64,000 bases of DNA from Ottowia flava (GCF_008017535.1 NZ_VRUA01000018.1:1-64000); one strand, 5' to 3'. Counted from the stretch's first letter, positions 51,529 to 62,308 are shown. Numbers and translations: made by a program. Notes: generated by a model not told the origin, from the letters alone.

Positions 51529-53354
51529 ATCGGCGTCCTATCAGCGCAACCAGCTACCGAATTGGTAGCGCCCCCGGCCTTTGCCGTCCACAGCAGAAAC
51601 TTCTGCATGTCCCACGCGCCGGTCGGGCAGCGCTCGGCGCACAGGCCGCAGTGCAGACACACGTCTTCGTCCTTGACCAGCACGCGTCCGGTCTTCAATT
51701 CGGGCGACACGTACAGCGCCTGCTCGGTGTTTTCGGCGGGCGCATTCAGCTCTTTGCGCAGGGTGGCCTCGTCCGCATTGGCGGTGAAGGTGATGCAATC
51801 CATCGGGCAGATGTCCACGCAGCCATCGCACTCGATGCACAGCTTGGGCGCGAACACGGTCTGCACGTCGCAGTTCAGGCAGCGGCCGGCCTCCTTGAGT
51901 GCGGTGCGCGCGTCAAAGCCCAGTTCCACCTCCACTTTGATGCTGGCCAGTGCCTTCTCGGCGTTGGCCCACGGCACGGCGTAGCGCAGGTCGTTCGAGG
52001 GGTCGTTGTCGTAGGCCCATTCGTGGATGCCCATCTTTTCCGACACCAGGTTGGTGCGCGGCCCGGGCCGCTCGGCGACGTTCTGGCCGGTGAGGAAGAG
52101 GTCGATGGACACCGCCGCCTCGTGGCCGTGCGCCACGGCGGTGATGATGTTCTTGGGGCCAAAGGCCGCGTCGCCACCGAAGAAGACGTTGGGCAGCGAC
52201 GACTGGAAGGTGTCGGCGCCCAGCACGGGCAGCCCCCAATCGTCGAACTCGATACCGGCATCGCGCTCGATCCAGGGGAAGGCGTTTTCCTGGCCAACGG
52301 CGACCAGCACGTCGTCGCACGGGAAGAAGGCGTCCGGCTCACCGGTGGGCACCAGCTTGCGCTTGCCCTTGGCGTCGTACTCGGCGCGCACCACTTCAAA
52401 CATCATGCCCGTCAGGCGATCGCCCTCGTGGACGAACGCCTTGGGCACATGCATGTTGATGATGGGGATGCCTTCGTGCTGGGCGTCTTCTTTTTCCCAG
52501 GGCGAGGCCTTCATCTCGTCAAAGCCCGAGCGCACGATGACCTTGACGTCTTCGCCGCCCAGACGGCGCGCCGAACGGCAGCAGTCCATCGCCGTGTTGC
52601 CGCCGCCCAGCACGATGACGCGCTTGCCGATCGACGTGACGTGGCCGAACGAGACCGACGCCAGCCAGTCGATGCCGATGTGGATGTGGCTGGCCGCCTC
52701 CTGCCGGCCGGGCAGATCCAGGTCGCGCCCGCGCGGCGCGCCGCAGCCGACAAACACGGCGTCGTAGCCTTCAGCGAGCAATGCCTTCATCGACCCGATG
52801 CGCTCGCCCGCCCGGAACTGCGGGCCCAGTGCGAAGACGTAGCCGGTTTCTTCGTCGATCACGCTTTCGGGCAGGCGAAAGCGCGGAATCTGCTGGTGCA
52901 TGAACCCACCGGCCTTGCGCTCGCCATCGAACACCGTGACCTCGTAGCCCAGCGGCGCCAGATCGCGCGCAACCGTCAACGCCGAGGGGCCCGCGCCCAC
53001 GCACGCGATGCGCTTGCCGTTGGACGGCGCCGACCGCGGCATGCGCGGAACGACGTCCTCCTTGAAATCGGCCGCCACACGCTTGAGACGGCAGATTGCC
53101 ACCGGTTCGGGCTTGGCGGCGTTCTCTTCCTCCACGCGCCCGCGTCGGCAGGCGGGCTCGCACGGGCGGTCGCACGTACGGCCCAGGATGCCGGGAAAGA
53201 CGTTGGACACCCAGTTGACCATGTACGCATCGCCGTAACGGCCTTGCGCGATCAAGCGGATGTATTCGGGAACGGGGGTGTGGGCGGGGCACGCCCATTG
53301 GCAATCCACGACCTTGTGGAAATAGGTCGGATCAGCAGTATTCGTCGGCTGCAA
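51525..53354 (-). CDS. korC: FAD/Fe-S NAD(P)H oxidoreductase subunit of the Kor complex
   Basis: 609 residues. A GltD-like N-terminus with cysteines (CQWACPAHTPVPEY, CDRPCEPACRRG), FAD-binding (VGAGPSALTVARDLAPLGYEV) and NAD(P)-binding (VLGGGNTAMDCCRSARRLG) Rossmann folds, and two C-terminal 4Fe-4S motifs (CIECDGCVDICPMDC; CLHCGLCAERCPTGA). The order korC-korA-korB matches the 2-oxoglutarate:NADP+ oxidoreductase described from Azoarcus evansii, where KorC passes electrons between ferredoxin-type clusters and NADP. The last residues (NSVAGCADRTPI) are encoded by a copy of the dispersed repeat. Confidence 0.85.
   Translation of the reverse strand: MQPTNTADPTYFHKVVDCQWACPAHTPVPEYIRLIAQGRYGDAYMVNWVSNVFPGILGRTCDRPCEPACRRGRVEEENAAKPEPVAICRLKRVAADFKEDVVPRMPRSAPSNGKRIACVGAGPSALTVARDLAPLGYEVTVFDGERKAGGFMHQQIPRFRLPESVIDEETGYVFALGPQFRAGERIGSMKALLAEGYDAVFVGCGAPRGRDLDLPGRQEAASHIHIGIDWLASVSFGHVTSIGKRVIVLGGGNTAMDCCRSARRLGGEDVKVIVRSGFDEMKASPWEKEDAQHEGIPIINMHVPKAFVHEGDRLTGMMFEVVRAEYDAKGKRKLVPTGEPDAFFPCDDVLVAVGQENAFPWIERDAGIEFDDWGLPVLGADTFQSSLPNVFFGGDAAFGPKNIITAVAHGHEAAVSIDLFLTGQNVAERPGPRTNLVSEKMGIHEWAYDNDPSNDLRYAVPWANAEKALASIKVEVELGFDARTALKEAGRCLNCDVQTVFAPKLCIECDGCVDICPMDCITFTANADEATLRKELNAPAENTEQALYVSPELKTGRVLVKDEDVCLHCGLCAERCPTGAWDMQKFLLWTAKAGGATNSVAGCADRTPI
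51541..51570 (+). repeat. dispersed repeat at korC 3' end
   Basis: TCAGCGCAACCAGCTACCGA, then ATTGGTAGCG, forming the last codons of korC. It keeps GCGCA..CAGCTA.C of the consensus and forms a small dyad of its own. Confidence 0.5.
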
Positions 53355-53601
53355 TGCGTGTCTCCTAGCGCCCCGCCGCGCCCGGGCTGTGGTCTTCTGG
53401 CTGGGGCGACCGCTAGTCTACGCCCAGCAGAAGCGCCGCGGCCTGCACCTGCGACGCGCGAGCGACACGTTCCGCGACCAAGCCTATCGACTCGGCGCGC
53501 GCGCAGGCTTGCCCTTTCTGGCTTCACCGATGCGTACGCCAGCCTTCGCCCGGAGGCGCGTCACCGTCACGCCGCCGTCTGGCGCGGCGCCGCGCCCCGG
53601 T

Positions 53602-53802
53602 TCAGTGCTTCGGGCCGTGCAACGGACAGCTGTTGAGGCCCAGCAGCGAATACGCCGGGCAGACACGGAACAGCCCGGTCGCCAGCGGGATCACGCCCAG
53701 CCAACCCCACCAGCCCACGGTGCCGGTGGCGGCCAGTCCGATCAGCACGAGGCCGACGACGATGCGAAGAATGCGGTCGATACCACCTACGTTCAATTTC
53801 AT
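53602..53802 (-). CDS. DUF2892 (YgaP-like transmembrane) protein
   Basis: 66 residues. It opens MKLNVGGIDRILRIVVGL and has two membrane helices (IVVGLVLIGLAATG; WLGVIPLATGLFRVC), then CPAYSLLGLNSCPLHG. This is the DUF2892 domain, also found as the membrane part of YgaP rhodanese. It is the last gene of the sqr-RND cluster. The cysteines could bind persulfide, but this is not shown. Confidence 0.88.
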   Translation of the reverse strand: MKLNVGGIDRILRIVVGLVLIGLAATGTVGWWGWLGVIPLATGLFRVCPAYSLLGLNSCPLHGPKH

Positions 53803-53893
53803 GGTGCTTCCTTTCGTGAAAAACTCTGCTGGCAAATGGGCTGCATTCGCTCGACATGGCGACACACACCCGTGGAAAAAAGTGCCGCGCTGC

Positions 53894-55381
53894 TCATTGA
53901 GCACCTCTGCGCGTTCGAGAAGCCGTTGGCGACACCAAGTCCCGGGATCGCGTGGCTCCACGATCTTCGGCGGCACCGCTCGCGATGGATTTGTCTGACA
54001 TCAGACTCGCGTTGGCTTCGGCCATCACGCCGTCGTCAAGGCGATCGGCGAGCGCAGCCAGTCTCAACCGGTTCAACACCTGGCCCACGCGCGCCTCGGC
54101 CAGCACCAAGGCGGCGGCGGCGTGATCGTTCTCGGCCTGGAACACGTCCATCAGCGTGCGATCGCCCACCGCGCGCCCGACACGCGTGGCGTCCAGGCGG
54201 GCGGCACTCGCCTTCAAGCCGTCCTGAAGCGCCAACAAGCGGGCCTCGCCTGCCTGCCAGCCCAGCCAGGACGCGCGCACCTGCTCTGCAACCTGCTCGC
54301 GCGCCAGCTCCAGCTGTGCGTGCGCCTTTTCAATACGGCGCGCGCTCTCGCTCGCCTGCGCACCGGCCATGCCACCGTCGTAGATGGGGATGTTGACCTG
54401 CACGCCGACCATCGCACCGTGGCTGCGGCTGGTCGCGGCGTGGCCGCCCGTGCCGCCGACGCGGTCGAACGACGCCTGTCCGACAAGATCCACCGTCACG
54501 CCGCTGGCGGCTCGGCGTTTTCGTGCTTCGTGCTCGGCCAGCGCGACGCCCTGCTCAGCCAGCCTGACCCGCAGGTTCTGCGCCATCGCCGCGTCAAGCC
54601 AGTCTTGCAACGAGCCCGCCGCGGCGGCTATCTGCCCCGGCAGCTGCGCGCGCGGCGTTGCCAGGCCCGTGCCGTCGGCCAACGCCTGGCGAGCCAACGC
54701 CTGTTGCAGCCGGGCTGCCTCCAACTGCGCACGCACACTGGCAAGCGCCGCGTCGGCCTCATGCGTATCGGTGACGGGCACATCGCCCAACTCGAAGCGC
54801 TCATGCGCCTCGGTACGCGAACGGGCGACCGCTTCGGCCTGCCGTTCGCCCAAACGTACACGTTCGTCCGCCAGCGCCAGGTTGAAATAGCCGTCGGCCG
54901 TGCGCAGCACCTGCTGTTGACGGGCCTCGCGCCAGGTGCTGTTGGCCACCTCGGCACCCAGCTCCAGCTGCGCACGGGCCGCGTCGCGGCTGCGGTTGAA
55001 GATGGGCTGGCGCGCCTCCAGCGCAGCGCGCGTGGCCAGACCCGAATGCATGTCCAGGCCAAAATCGACCCCGTTGGCCGCGCCCATGCCCGGCGCCGAG
55101 AAATGCGCGCCCTCCATGCGCGTGTGCTGTGCCCCAGCGCCCGCGCCCAAGCCGAGCGATACGGTGGGGCGCCACAGCGCCGCGGCCTGCTCGCGCAAGG
55201 TCTGCCCGGCTGTGTGCTCGGCGCGCGCCACGTTCAGCGCCCGGTCATGCTGCGCAGCCGCCTGCCAGACCGTGAGCAGGTTTTCGGCCATGGCCACTGC
55301 GGGCAACGCCGCCAGGGCGAGCAGCATGGCGCGGACCAGCGGGCGCGCGGAACGGCACCGCGCCGAGGCGTCGAACGTCAT
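53894..55381 (-). CDS. TolC-family outer-membrane efflux protein
   Basis: 495 residues. A signal peptide (LLALAALPAVAMAEN) is followed by LTVWQAAAQHDRALNVARAEH and two duct repeats (PVSLGLG-type and VGVQVNIPIYDGGMAGAQ, with WLGWQAGEARLLALQDG). It has no lipobox, unlike the NodT protein above. It should complete the RND pump upstream. The last 45 residues are Ser/Arg-rich. Its start overlaps the AhpD-like gene's stop. Confidence 0.92.
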   Translation of the reverse strand: MTFDASARCRSARPLVRAMLLALAALPAVAMAENLLTVWQAAAQHDRALNVARAEHTAGQTLREQAAALWRPTVSLGLGAGAGAQHTRMEGAHFSAPGMGAANGVDFGLDMHSGLATRAALEARQPIFNRSRDAARAQLELGAEVANSTWREARQQQVLRTADGYFNLALADERVRLGERQAEAVARSRTEAHERFELGDVPVTDTHEADAALASVRAQLEAARLQQALARQALADGTGLATPRAQLPGQIAAAAGSLQDWLDAAMAQNLRVRLAEQGVALAEHEARKRRAASGVTVDLVGQASFDRVGGTGGHAATSRSHGAMVGVQVNIPIYDGGMAGAQASESARRIEKAHAQLELAREQVAEQVRASWLGWQAGEARLLALQDGLKASAARLDATRVGRAVGDRTLMDVFQAENDHAAAALVLAEARVGQVLNRLRLAALADRLDDGVMAEANASLMSDKSIASGAAEDRGATRSRDLVSPTASRTRRGAQ

Positions 55382-55731
55382 GCCGGTTTCTCGCCCCCGA
55401 ATTCTTCGTAGGCGCCCAGCGCAGCGGCGGCGTACATCAGCGATGGGCCACCGCCCATGTAGATGCACATCCCGAGCACGTCTTCCAGCTCGGCGCGCGT
55501 GGCGCCCAGGCGAACCAGCGCCTTGGCGTGGTAGCCGATGCAGGGATCGCAGCGCGCCGCGACCGACAGCGCCGTGGCGATCAGCTCCTTGGTCTTCTCG
55601 TCCAGCGCGCCGGCCTTGCCCGCAGCGCCCGAGAGCGCGTAGAAGCCCTGCATGACATCGGGAATGTCCTTGCGCAGCTTGCCCACATTGGCAGTGGTCT
55701 CGGCGATGATGGCCTGATAGCTCTTGGTCAT
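55378..55731 (-). CDS. carboxymuconolactone decarboxylase/AhpD-like protein
   Basis: 117 residues. The CMD fold has CDPCIGYHAKALVRLGATRAELEDVL, with the AhpD-like CxxC plus downstream His. Such proteins use the cysteine pair as peroxidase or disulfide reductase. Beside sulfide:quinone oxidoreductase, a thiol or persulfide role is plausible. ATG 55731 follows TGAGGAG at good spacing; a GTG 6 nt upstream is an alternative. Confidence 0.88.
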   Translation of the reverse strand: MTKSYQAIIAETTANVGKLRKDIPDVMQGFYALSGAAGKAGALDEKTKELIATALSVAARCDPCIGYHAKALVRLGATRAELEDVLGMCIYMGGGPSLMYAAAALGAYEEFGGEKPA

Positions 55732-55740
55732 CGGCACTCC

Positions 55741-55950
55741 TCAGGCACCGGCCTTCAGGCCGAGCTTGCGCATGATCGTCTCGAGCATGCACCACTTCGT
55801 GAGGCCGCTTTGCATGATGTTGGCGCCGACGAACACGGTGAACCACAACCAGTTGGACGATTGGTAGATCGGGCTGCCCTGAACGCCCAGCGCGAGCGAG
55901 AGCAGGATGAAGGCGCCACCGATGGTGCGCACGGCTTGCCAGGATGTCAT
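55741..55950 (-). CDS. DUF2892 transmembrane protein
   Basis: 69 residues, two membrane helices: RTIGGAFILLSLALGVQGS and WLWFTVFVGANIMQSGLT, then KWCMLETIMRKLGLKAG. This is the second type of DUF2892 protein, a frequent neighbour of sulfide:quinone oxidoreductase and rhodanese genes. It could be a small membrane anchor or partner. Confidence 0.85.
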   Translation of the reverse strand: MTSWQAVRTIGGAFILLSLALGVQGSPIYQSSNWLWFTVFVGANIMQSGLTKWCMLETIMRKLGLKAGA

Positions 55951-55980
55951 GTCAATTCTCCTAAGTAAAAAGTGGTTCCA

Positions 55981-57323
<1,343 letters not shown>

Positions 57324-60300
57324 TTACTGCGCCTCGGACCGTGCGCCGACCTGATCGCCCGGACCGGATGCCTGTGGGCTGGCGTACTGCTTTCGGTACG
57401 CCATGTAGTAAAGCGTGGGGATCACCACCAGGGTGAGCACGGTGGACACCAGAATGCCGAAGATCAGCGCAATGGCCAGGCCGTTGAAGATGGGATCGCC
57501 CAGAATGAAGAGCGCACCGATCATGGCCGCGAGGCCCGTCAGCAGAATGGGTTGGGCGCGTGTGATGGCGCTCTGCACGATGGCCTCTTCCAGCCGCACG
57601 CCCTGTGCGAGCTGAAGGTTGATGAAGTCCACCAACAGGATCGAGTTGCGCACGATGATCCCCGCCAGCGCAATCATCCCGATCATGCTGGTGGCCGTGA
57701 ACTGCGCCCGCAGCAAGGCATGTCCGGGCATCACGCCAATCACGGTAAGCGGAATGGGCGCCATGATGATCAGCGGCATCAGGTACGAGCCGAACTGCGC
57801 CACCACCAGCAGGTAGATGAGGATCAGGCCAACGGCGTACGCCGCACCCATGTCGCGGAAGGTCTCGTAAGTGATCTGCCATTCGCCATCCCACTTGAGC
57901 GCGTAGCCCCGGTACGGGTCGGACGGCTGACGGATGAAGTACTCGCCCAGTTGGCCGCCATCGGGCATCTTCAGTTCGGCCAGCGCAGTGCGCATCTTGA
58001 ACATGCCGTAGAGCGGGCTGTCCAGGTCGCCGGCCTTGGCGCCACCCATGTCGCCCATGACCATCGCCATGGGAAGCAGGTCCTTGTGGAACTGAGGCTG
58101 CTCGCGCACCGTGTCGGTCACCGTGACCAACTCGCGGATGGGCACCAGCGCCCCCGTGGCCCCGCGCACCTGAAGCTGCAGCAGCGCGTCGAGGTCGCCA
58201 TGAAGTTCGTCCGGCAGCTGAATCAGCGCTGGCACGGGGTAGCGACTCTGGTCGTGCAGGTAGGTTGCAGCGTCGCCCGACAGGCCCATGCGCAGTGTTT
58301 GCGCAACGGCTTGTTGGCTGACGCCCCGCTGCGCTGCCTTGCGCCGATCCACCAGCAGCAGGGTGCGGGGTGCATCCACCAACGTGGTGTCGTGCACGTC
58401 CACCACGCCTGGCGTTGCCTCGAACACGCGGCGCACGGCGTGCACGACGTCGCGCCGACCGGCTTCGTCAGGACCGTAGATCTCGGCGACGATGGGCGCC
58501 ATGACCGGCGGCCCGGGTGGCACCTCCACGACCTGCACGCTGGCGCCATGGCGCTGCCCGATGGCCGCGAGCGCGGGCCGCACCCGCAGTGCAATGGCGT
58601 GGCTCTTCTCGTGGCGTTGCGACTTGTCGACCAGGTTGACCTGCACATCGCCCATGTCACCGCCCGCGCGCAGGTAGTACTGGCGCACGAGGCCGTTGAA
58701 ATTGATCGGGCTCGCGGTACCCACGTAAGCCTGGTAGTGAGTGACCTCCGGCACGGTGGTCAGATGGGCGCCGATCTCGCGCAAGACCGCCGCCGTCGCT
58801 TCGAGCGGGCTGCCGGCGGGCATGTCGACCACCACCTGGAATTCGCTCTTGTTGTCAAAGGGCAGCATCTTCAGCACGACCAGCCCCACGACTGGCAGCA
58901 GCACGGACACAGCAATGAGCCCCGCCGTCGTCAGCCCCAGCAGACCTCGGTTCAGCCGCCCCCGCCGCGTATCCAGCAGCGCGCCGAAGATGCGCCGGAA
59001 GACCGGCGCCAGCCAGCGCGTCAGGCCATGGCCGGCCACATGCCCGTCGCTGTGCACCTTGGCTGCTTTCATCCACAGGCGAGCGAGCCAAGGCGTCACC
59101 ATGAAGGCGATCAAGAGCGACAACAACATGCCCATGCTGGCATTGATGGGGATTGGGCTCATGTAAGGGCCCATCAAGCCGCTGACGAACGCCATCGGCA
59201 GCAGCGCGGCGATCACCGTGAGCGTGGCCAGAATGGTCGGACCGCCGACCTCGTCGACCGCTCCGGGGATCAGTTCGCGCAGCGGCCTGCCGGGCTCGAG
59301 CAATTGGTGGCGGTGGATGTTTTCGATGACGACGATGGCGTCGTCCACCAGGATGCCGATGGAGAAAATGAGCGCGAACAGCGATACGCGGTTGAGCGTG
59401 AAGCCCCAGGCCCACGACGCAAACAGCGTCGCTGTGAGCGTGAGGATCACCGCCGTGCCAACGATCACCGCCTCGCGCCGGCCCAGCGCAAAGAACACCA
59501 GCGCGACCACGGACAGCGTCGCGAACAACAGCTTGCGAATCAGCGTCTGCGCCTTGTCGCTGGCGGTTTCGCCATAGTTGCGGGTGGTGGTGACCTCCAC
59601 ATCGGCTGGGAGCACCGTGTTGCGCAATTCATCCACGCGCGCCATCAAGCCGCTGGCGACGTCAATGGCGTTCTCGCCAGGCTTCTTGGTGATGGCCAGT
59701 GTGACCGCCGGATGTTCAACGGTCTGCCGTTCGCCATTCACCGTGCGGATCTCACCGTGCCAGACGTAGCGCGCTGCGGTAGGCGTGCCGTCGCGCACTT
59801 CGGCCACCTCGCGCAGGTAAACCGGCTTTTCACCACGCGTGGCGACGACCAGGTTGGCGACGTCGCGCGCGTTGCGCAAATGGTCGCCTGTTTCAAGCGC
59901 GATGGCGCGATTGCCGGCAGTCAGGTCACCCAACGGCAAGCCCAGGTTGGCGGACGCCAGCGCCGCGTGCAGTTCGGGCAGCGTGACGCCCGCGCCGGCC
60001 AGCCGTGCCGGATCAACGTCCACGCGTACCGCGCGCCCCGGCCCGCTCACCGTCACGACCTCACGGGTTCCGGCGACGCGTTTGAGTTCAATCTCCACAC
60101 TGTGCGCGATGCGCTCCAGGTCGCTTGCCCCTGTGTCTTCGCGCGTGCTGTGCAAGGTGAGCGTGACGATGGGCACGTCGTCCACGCCCTTGGGTTTCAC
60201 GATGGGCGGCATCACGCCCAGCCCTTGCGGCAGCCAGTCGGCATGTGCAGCCACGGCGTCGTGCAGGCGCACCACGGCCGTCTCGCGCGGCACGCCCACC

Positions 60301-60623
60301 TTGAACTGCACCGTGAGCACCGCCACACCCGAGCGCGATACGCTCATCACGTGTTCGGCGCCGCTCATCTGCGAGAGCACCTGCTCGGCGGGCGTGGCGA
60401 CCATCGCCTCGACATCGCGTGCGCTGGCGCCCGGCCACGGCACGATGACGTTGGCCATGGTCACATCAATCTGCGGCTCTTCCTCACGCGGCGTCACCAT
60501 CACCGCGAACAGGCCCAGCAGAAAGGCCACGAGCGCCAGCAAAGGGGTGATCTGCGCCGACTGGAAATACGCCGCCAGCCGACCAGAAATGCCCAGGCGT
60601 GCGGAAGAAGGTGAAGCCGACAT
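57324..60623 (-). CDS. RND-superfamily efflux permease (AcrB/MMPL-type)
   Basis: 1099 residues. It has 12 membrane helices in the RND arrangement with two large periplasmic loops. Signatures: GVMPPIVKPKGVDDVPIVTL, FALIFSIGILVDDAIVVIENIHRH (helix 4 with proton-relay Asp pair) and GIIVRNSILLVDFINLQL (helix 10-11). It resembles the MexB-like branch with short first helices (ITPLLALVAFLLGLFAVMVTPREEEP). The substrate is unknown; the operon suggests sulfur or stress-related compounds. Confidence 0.92.
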   Translation of the reverse strand: MSASPSSARLGISGRLAAYFQSAQITPLLALVAFLLGLFAVMVTPREEEPQIDVTMANVIVPWPGASARDVEAMVATPAEQVLSQMSGAEHVMSVSRSGVAVLTVQFKVGVPRETAVVRLHDAVAAHADWLPQGLGVMPPIVKPKGVDDVPIVTLTLHSTREDTGASDLERIAHSVEIELKRVAGTREVVTVSGPGRAVRVDVDPARLAGAGVTLPELHAALASANLGLPLGDLTAGNRAIALETGDHLRNARDVANLVVATRGEKPVYLREVAEVRDGTPTAARYVWHGEIRTVNGERQTVEHPAVTLAITKKPGENAIDVASGLMARVDELRNTVLPADVEVTTTRNYGETASDKAQTLIRKLLFATLSVVALVFFALGRREAVIVGTAVILTLTATLFASWAWGFTLNRVSLFALIFSIGILVDDAIVVIENIHRHQLLEPGRPLRELIPGAVDEVGGPTILATLTVIAALLPMAFVSGLMGPYMSPIPINASMGMLLSLLIAFMVTPWLARLWMKAAKVHSDGHVAGHGLTRWLAPVFRRIFGALLDTRRGRLNRGLLGLTTAGLIAVSVLLPVVGLVVLKMLPFDNKSEFQVVVDMPAGSPLEATAAVLREIGAHLTTVPEVTHYQAYVGTASPINFNGLVRQYYLRAGGDMGDVQVNLVDKSQRHEKSHAIALRVRPALAAIGQRHGASVQVVEVPPGPPVMAPIVAEIYGPDEAGRRDVVHAVRRVFEATPGVVDVHDTTLVDAPRTLLLVDRRKAAQRGVSQQAVAQTLRMGLSGDAATYLHDQSRYPVPALIQLPDELHGDLDALLQLQVRGATGALVPIRELVTVTDTVREQPQFHKDLLPMAMVMGDMGGAKAGDLDSPLYGMFKMRTALAELKMPDGGQLGEYFIRQPSDPYRGYALKWDGEWQITYETFRDMGAAYAVGLILIYLLVVAQFGSYLMPLIIMAPIPLTVIGVMPGHALLRAQFTATSMIGMIALAGIIVRNSILLVDFINLQLAQGVRLEEAIVQSAITRAQPILLTGLAAMIGALFILGDPIFNGLAIALIFGILVSTVLTLVVIPTLYYMAYRKQYASPQASGPGDQVGARSEAQ

Positions 60624-60636
60624 CGATCTGGCCCCT

Positions 60637-61722
60637 TCAGCGGCCCGCAGGCGCCTTGGCCTGCGCCGTGCGCGGCTCGGCCACGACACGTTCGCCGGGT
60701 GCGAGCCCGCTCAGCACCTCGACTTGCGCGCCCTGCACCGGCCCGAGCCGCACTTGGCGCAGCACAGGTCGGTCCTGCCCGCTCAGCACCATCACGGCCA
60801 CGAGTTCTGCGCGACGAATCACCGCGCTCGTCGGGATGAACACCCTCGCAGGCGCTGACGACACCGCCGCCGCGCCGGGCAGCACGATGCGCGCAAACTG
60901 GCCGGGCACGATACCGCTCAGGCCAGCGGGCAAGTCTGCACGAACCTGTTGCGTGAGCGTGGCCGGGTCGATCGTCGGCAGTACCTGCACGCGGACCGGC
61001 GCCACGGCTTCTTCGCGGCCCGATAGGCGCAGCTGCGCGCCCTTGGCGTGGGCCGTCAAAGCGGCGGCGGGCACGGCTGCCGTCACGCGCAGCGACGACG
61101 GGTCGAACACCGTCATCAGCGGGCGGCCCGGCATGGCCATGTCGCCCTGCTCTACCTGCACGGAAGCGATCACGCCATCGAACGGCGCGCGTACCACATG
61201 AAACCCGGTTTGCGCCTGTGCGGCCTGGGTCTGCGCGAGCTGTGCGGCGTGCTGGGCCTGCGCTGCGCGAAACTGCCCTTCAGCCGCTTCGAGGGCCGCC
61301 TTGGCGATGTACTGGCGCGCGTACAGGGCCCGCTTGCGCTCCAGCTCCTGTCGCGCCACGTCGAGCGACGCCCGCGCCGCGCTCGCCTGAGCAGCGCTGG
61401 CCGCAGCGCCCTGCTCGGCCGCTCGCGCGTCGATACGCGCCACCACCTGTCCTGCACGCACGTGATCGCCTGCCTTGACCTGAAGCTGCACCACGGTGCC
61501 CGGCACCTGCGCCGCCAGCACGGCTTGTCGAACGGCTTCGACGGTGCCCTCGAAGGTGGCTGCGTCCGACGTCTGCACCGAGGCGACCGCCACGCTGGCG
61601 ATCGGTTGGGCGGCGGCGCCTACCCCCGGCACGGCAAGCAAGGCGGCCATCGCCCACCGCCAGGCCACCGACGGGACAGTTGGTTGGGTACAGGCGGAAC
61701 GGGGTTGGCAGAGGCGGCGCAT
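60637..61722 (-). CDS. RND periplasmic adaptor (membrane fusion) protein
   Basis: 361 residues. An export signal (WRWAMAALLAVPGVGAAAQ) is followed by the lipoyl half-motifs (VVQLQVKAGDHVRAGQVVARID; FHVVRAPFDGVIASVQVEQGD), a short coiled coil (RASLDVARQELERKRALY) and a beta-barrel (VLPTIDPATLTQQVRADLP). It is the first gene of the sqr-RND operon. Its ATG is 3 bp from the outer arm of the dyad at 61725-61762. Confidence 0.92.
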   Translation of the reverse strand: MRRLCQPRSACTQPTVPSVAWRWAMAALLAVPGVGAAAQPIASVAVASVQTSDAATFEGTVEAVRQAVLAAQVPGTVVQLQVKAGDHVRAGQVVARIDARAAEQGAAASAAQASAARASLDVARQELERKRALYARQYIAKAALEAAEGQFRAAQAQHAAQLAQTQAAQAQTGFHVVRAPFDGVIASVQVEQGDMAMPGRPLMTVFDPSSLRVTAAVPAAALTAHAKGAQLRLSGREEAVAPVRVQVLPTIDPATLTQQVRADLPAGLSGIVPGQFARIVLPGAAAVSSAPARVFIPTSAVIRRAELVAVMVLSGQDRPVLRQVRLGPVQGAQVEVLSGLAPGERVVAEPRTAQAKAPAGR

Positions 61723-61724
61723 TT

Positions 61725-61762
61725 CGATATTATTTGCGCATTAACGCAAATACGCAATATCG
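61725..61762. promoter_or_regulatory. ArsR-type operator between divergent genes
   Basis: ATTTGCG-CATTAA-CGCAAAT (61732-61751) is a perfect 7-bp inverted repeat, set inside outer arms CGATAT and ATATCG. It lies in the 98-bp AT-rich gap between the arsR-like gene and the RND adaptor, 58 to 96 bp before the former and right beside the latter's ATG. This is the size and place expected for an ArsR-family operator. Confidence 0.75.
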
Positions 61763-61820
61763 TGAATAAACAACGCGACAAGCCCGCGTTAGACTCCCCC
61801 ATGCATAGCGACCTTCACTG

Positions 61821-62210
61821 GTGAACCCTGTGGCCTCGATGAAGCAACTGCCACCCGATGCCCTGGAGCATGTGGCCAACTATTTCCGCACGCTTTCGGA
61901 AACCACGCGCCTTCGCATCCTCAACGTGCTGGGCACTGGCGAGTTGAGCGTGGGCGAGATTGCACAGGAAGTGCAGTCGAGCGTGGCGAACGTGTCACGC
62001 CATCTGGCGCAGATGGCGCAGTACGGCCTGGTGACGCGGGAAAGCCGTGGCAATGCGGCCTATTACCGCATCGCCGACCCCGCCGTTCATGAACTGTGCG
62101 ATCTGGTCTGCGGTAGCCTCGTTCGCCGTTTCGATCAGGTGGCAAGCGACCACGCTGCATTTCTGGCGTCGGCGCCTTCAACCGCTAAGCGCACACGCCG
62201 ATCGGGGTGA
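61821..62210 (+). CDS. ArsR-family repressor of the sqr-RND operon
   Basis: 129 residues from the GTG (123 from the ATG at 61839). The winged helix is LSETTRLRILNVLGTGELSVGEIAQ, then SSVANVSRHLAQMAQYGLVTRESRG. Cys93 and Cys97 (ELCDLVCGS) lie in the last helix. The sulfide sensors SqrR and BigR use one cysteine in helix 2 and one in helix 5; the helix 2 cysteine is missing here, so sensing would have to differ. It is divergent from the operon it probably controls. Confidence 0.88.
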   Translation: MNPVASMKQLPPDALEHVANYFRTLSETTRLRILNVLGTGELSVGEIAQEVQSSVANVSRHLAQMAQYGLVTRESRGNAAYYRIADPAVHELCDLVCGSLVRRFDQVASDHAAFLASAPSTAKRTRRSG

Positions 62211-62230
62211 TCGGCGGGCCGAAGCAGAGC

Positions 62231-62266
62231 AAATAGCTATCGTAAAAATAGCTGCCTGCGCAAGCG
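62231..62266 (-). repeat. dispersed ~40-bp repeat, copy after arsR
   Basis: AAATAGCTATCGTAAAAATA, then GCTGCCTGCGCAAGCG, between arsR and the usp gene. Core AGCTGCCTGCGCAAG. Confidence 0.65.
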
Positions 62267-62308
62267 GCACCTGCGCCGGCGCCGCATTTCTCGGTTGAAT
62301 TCGCCCAA

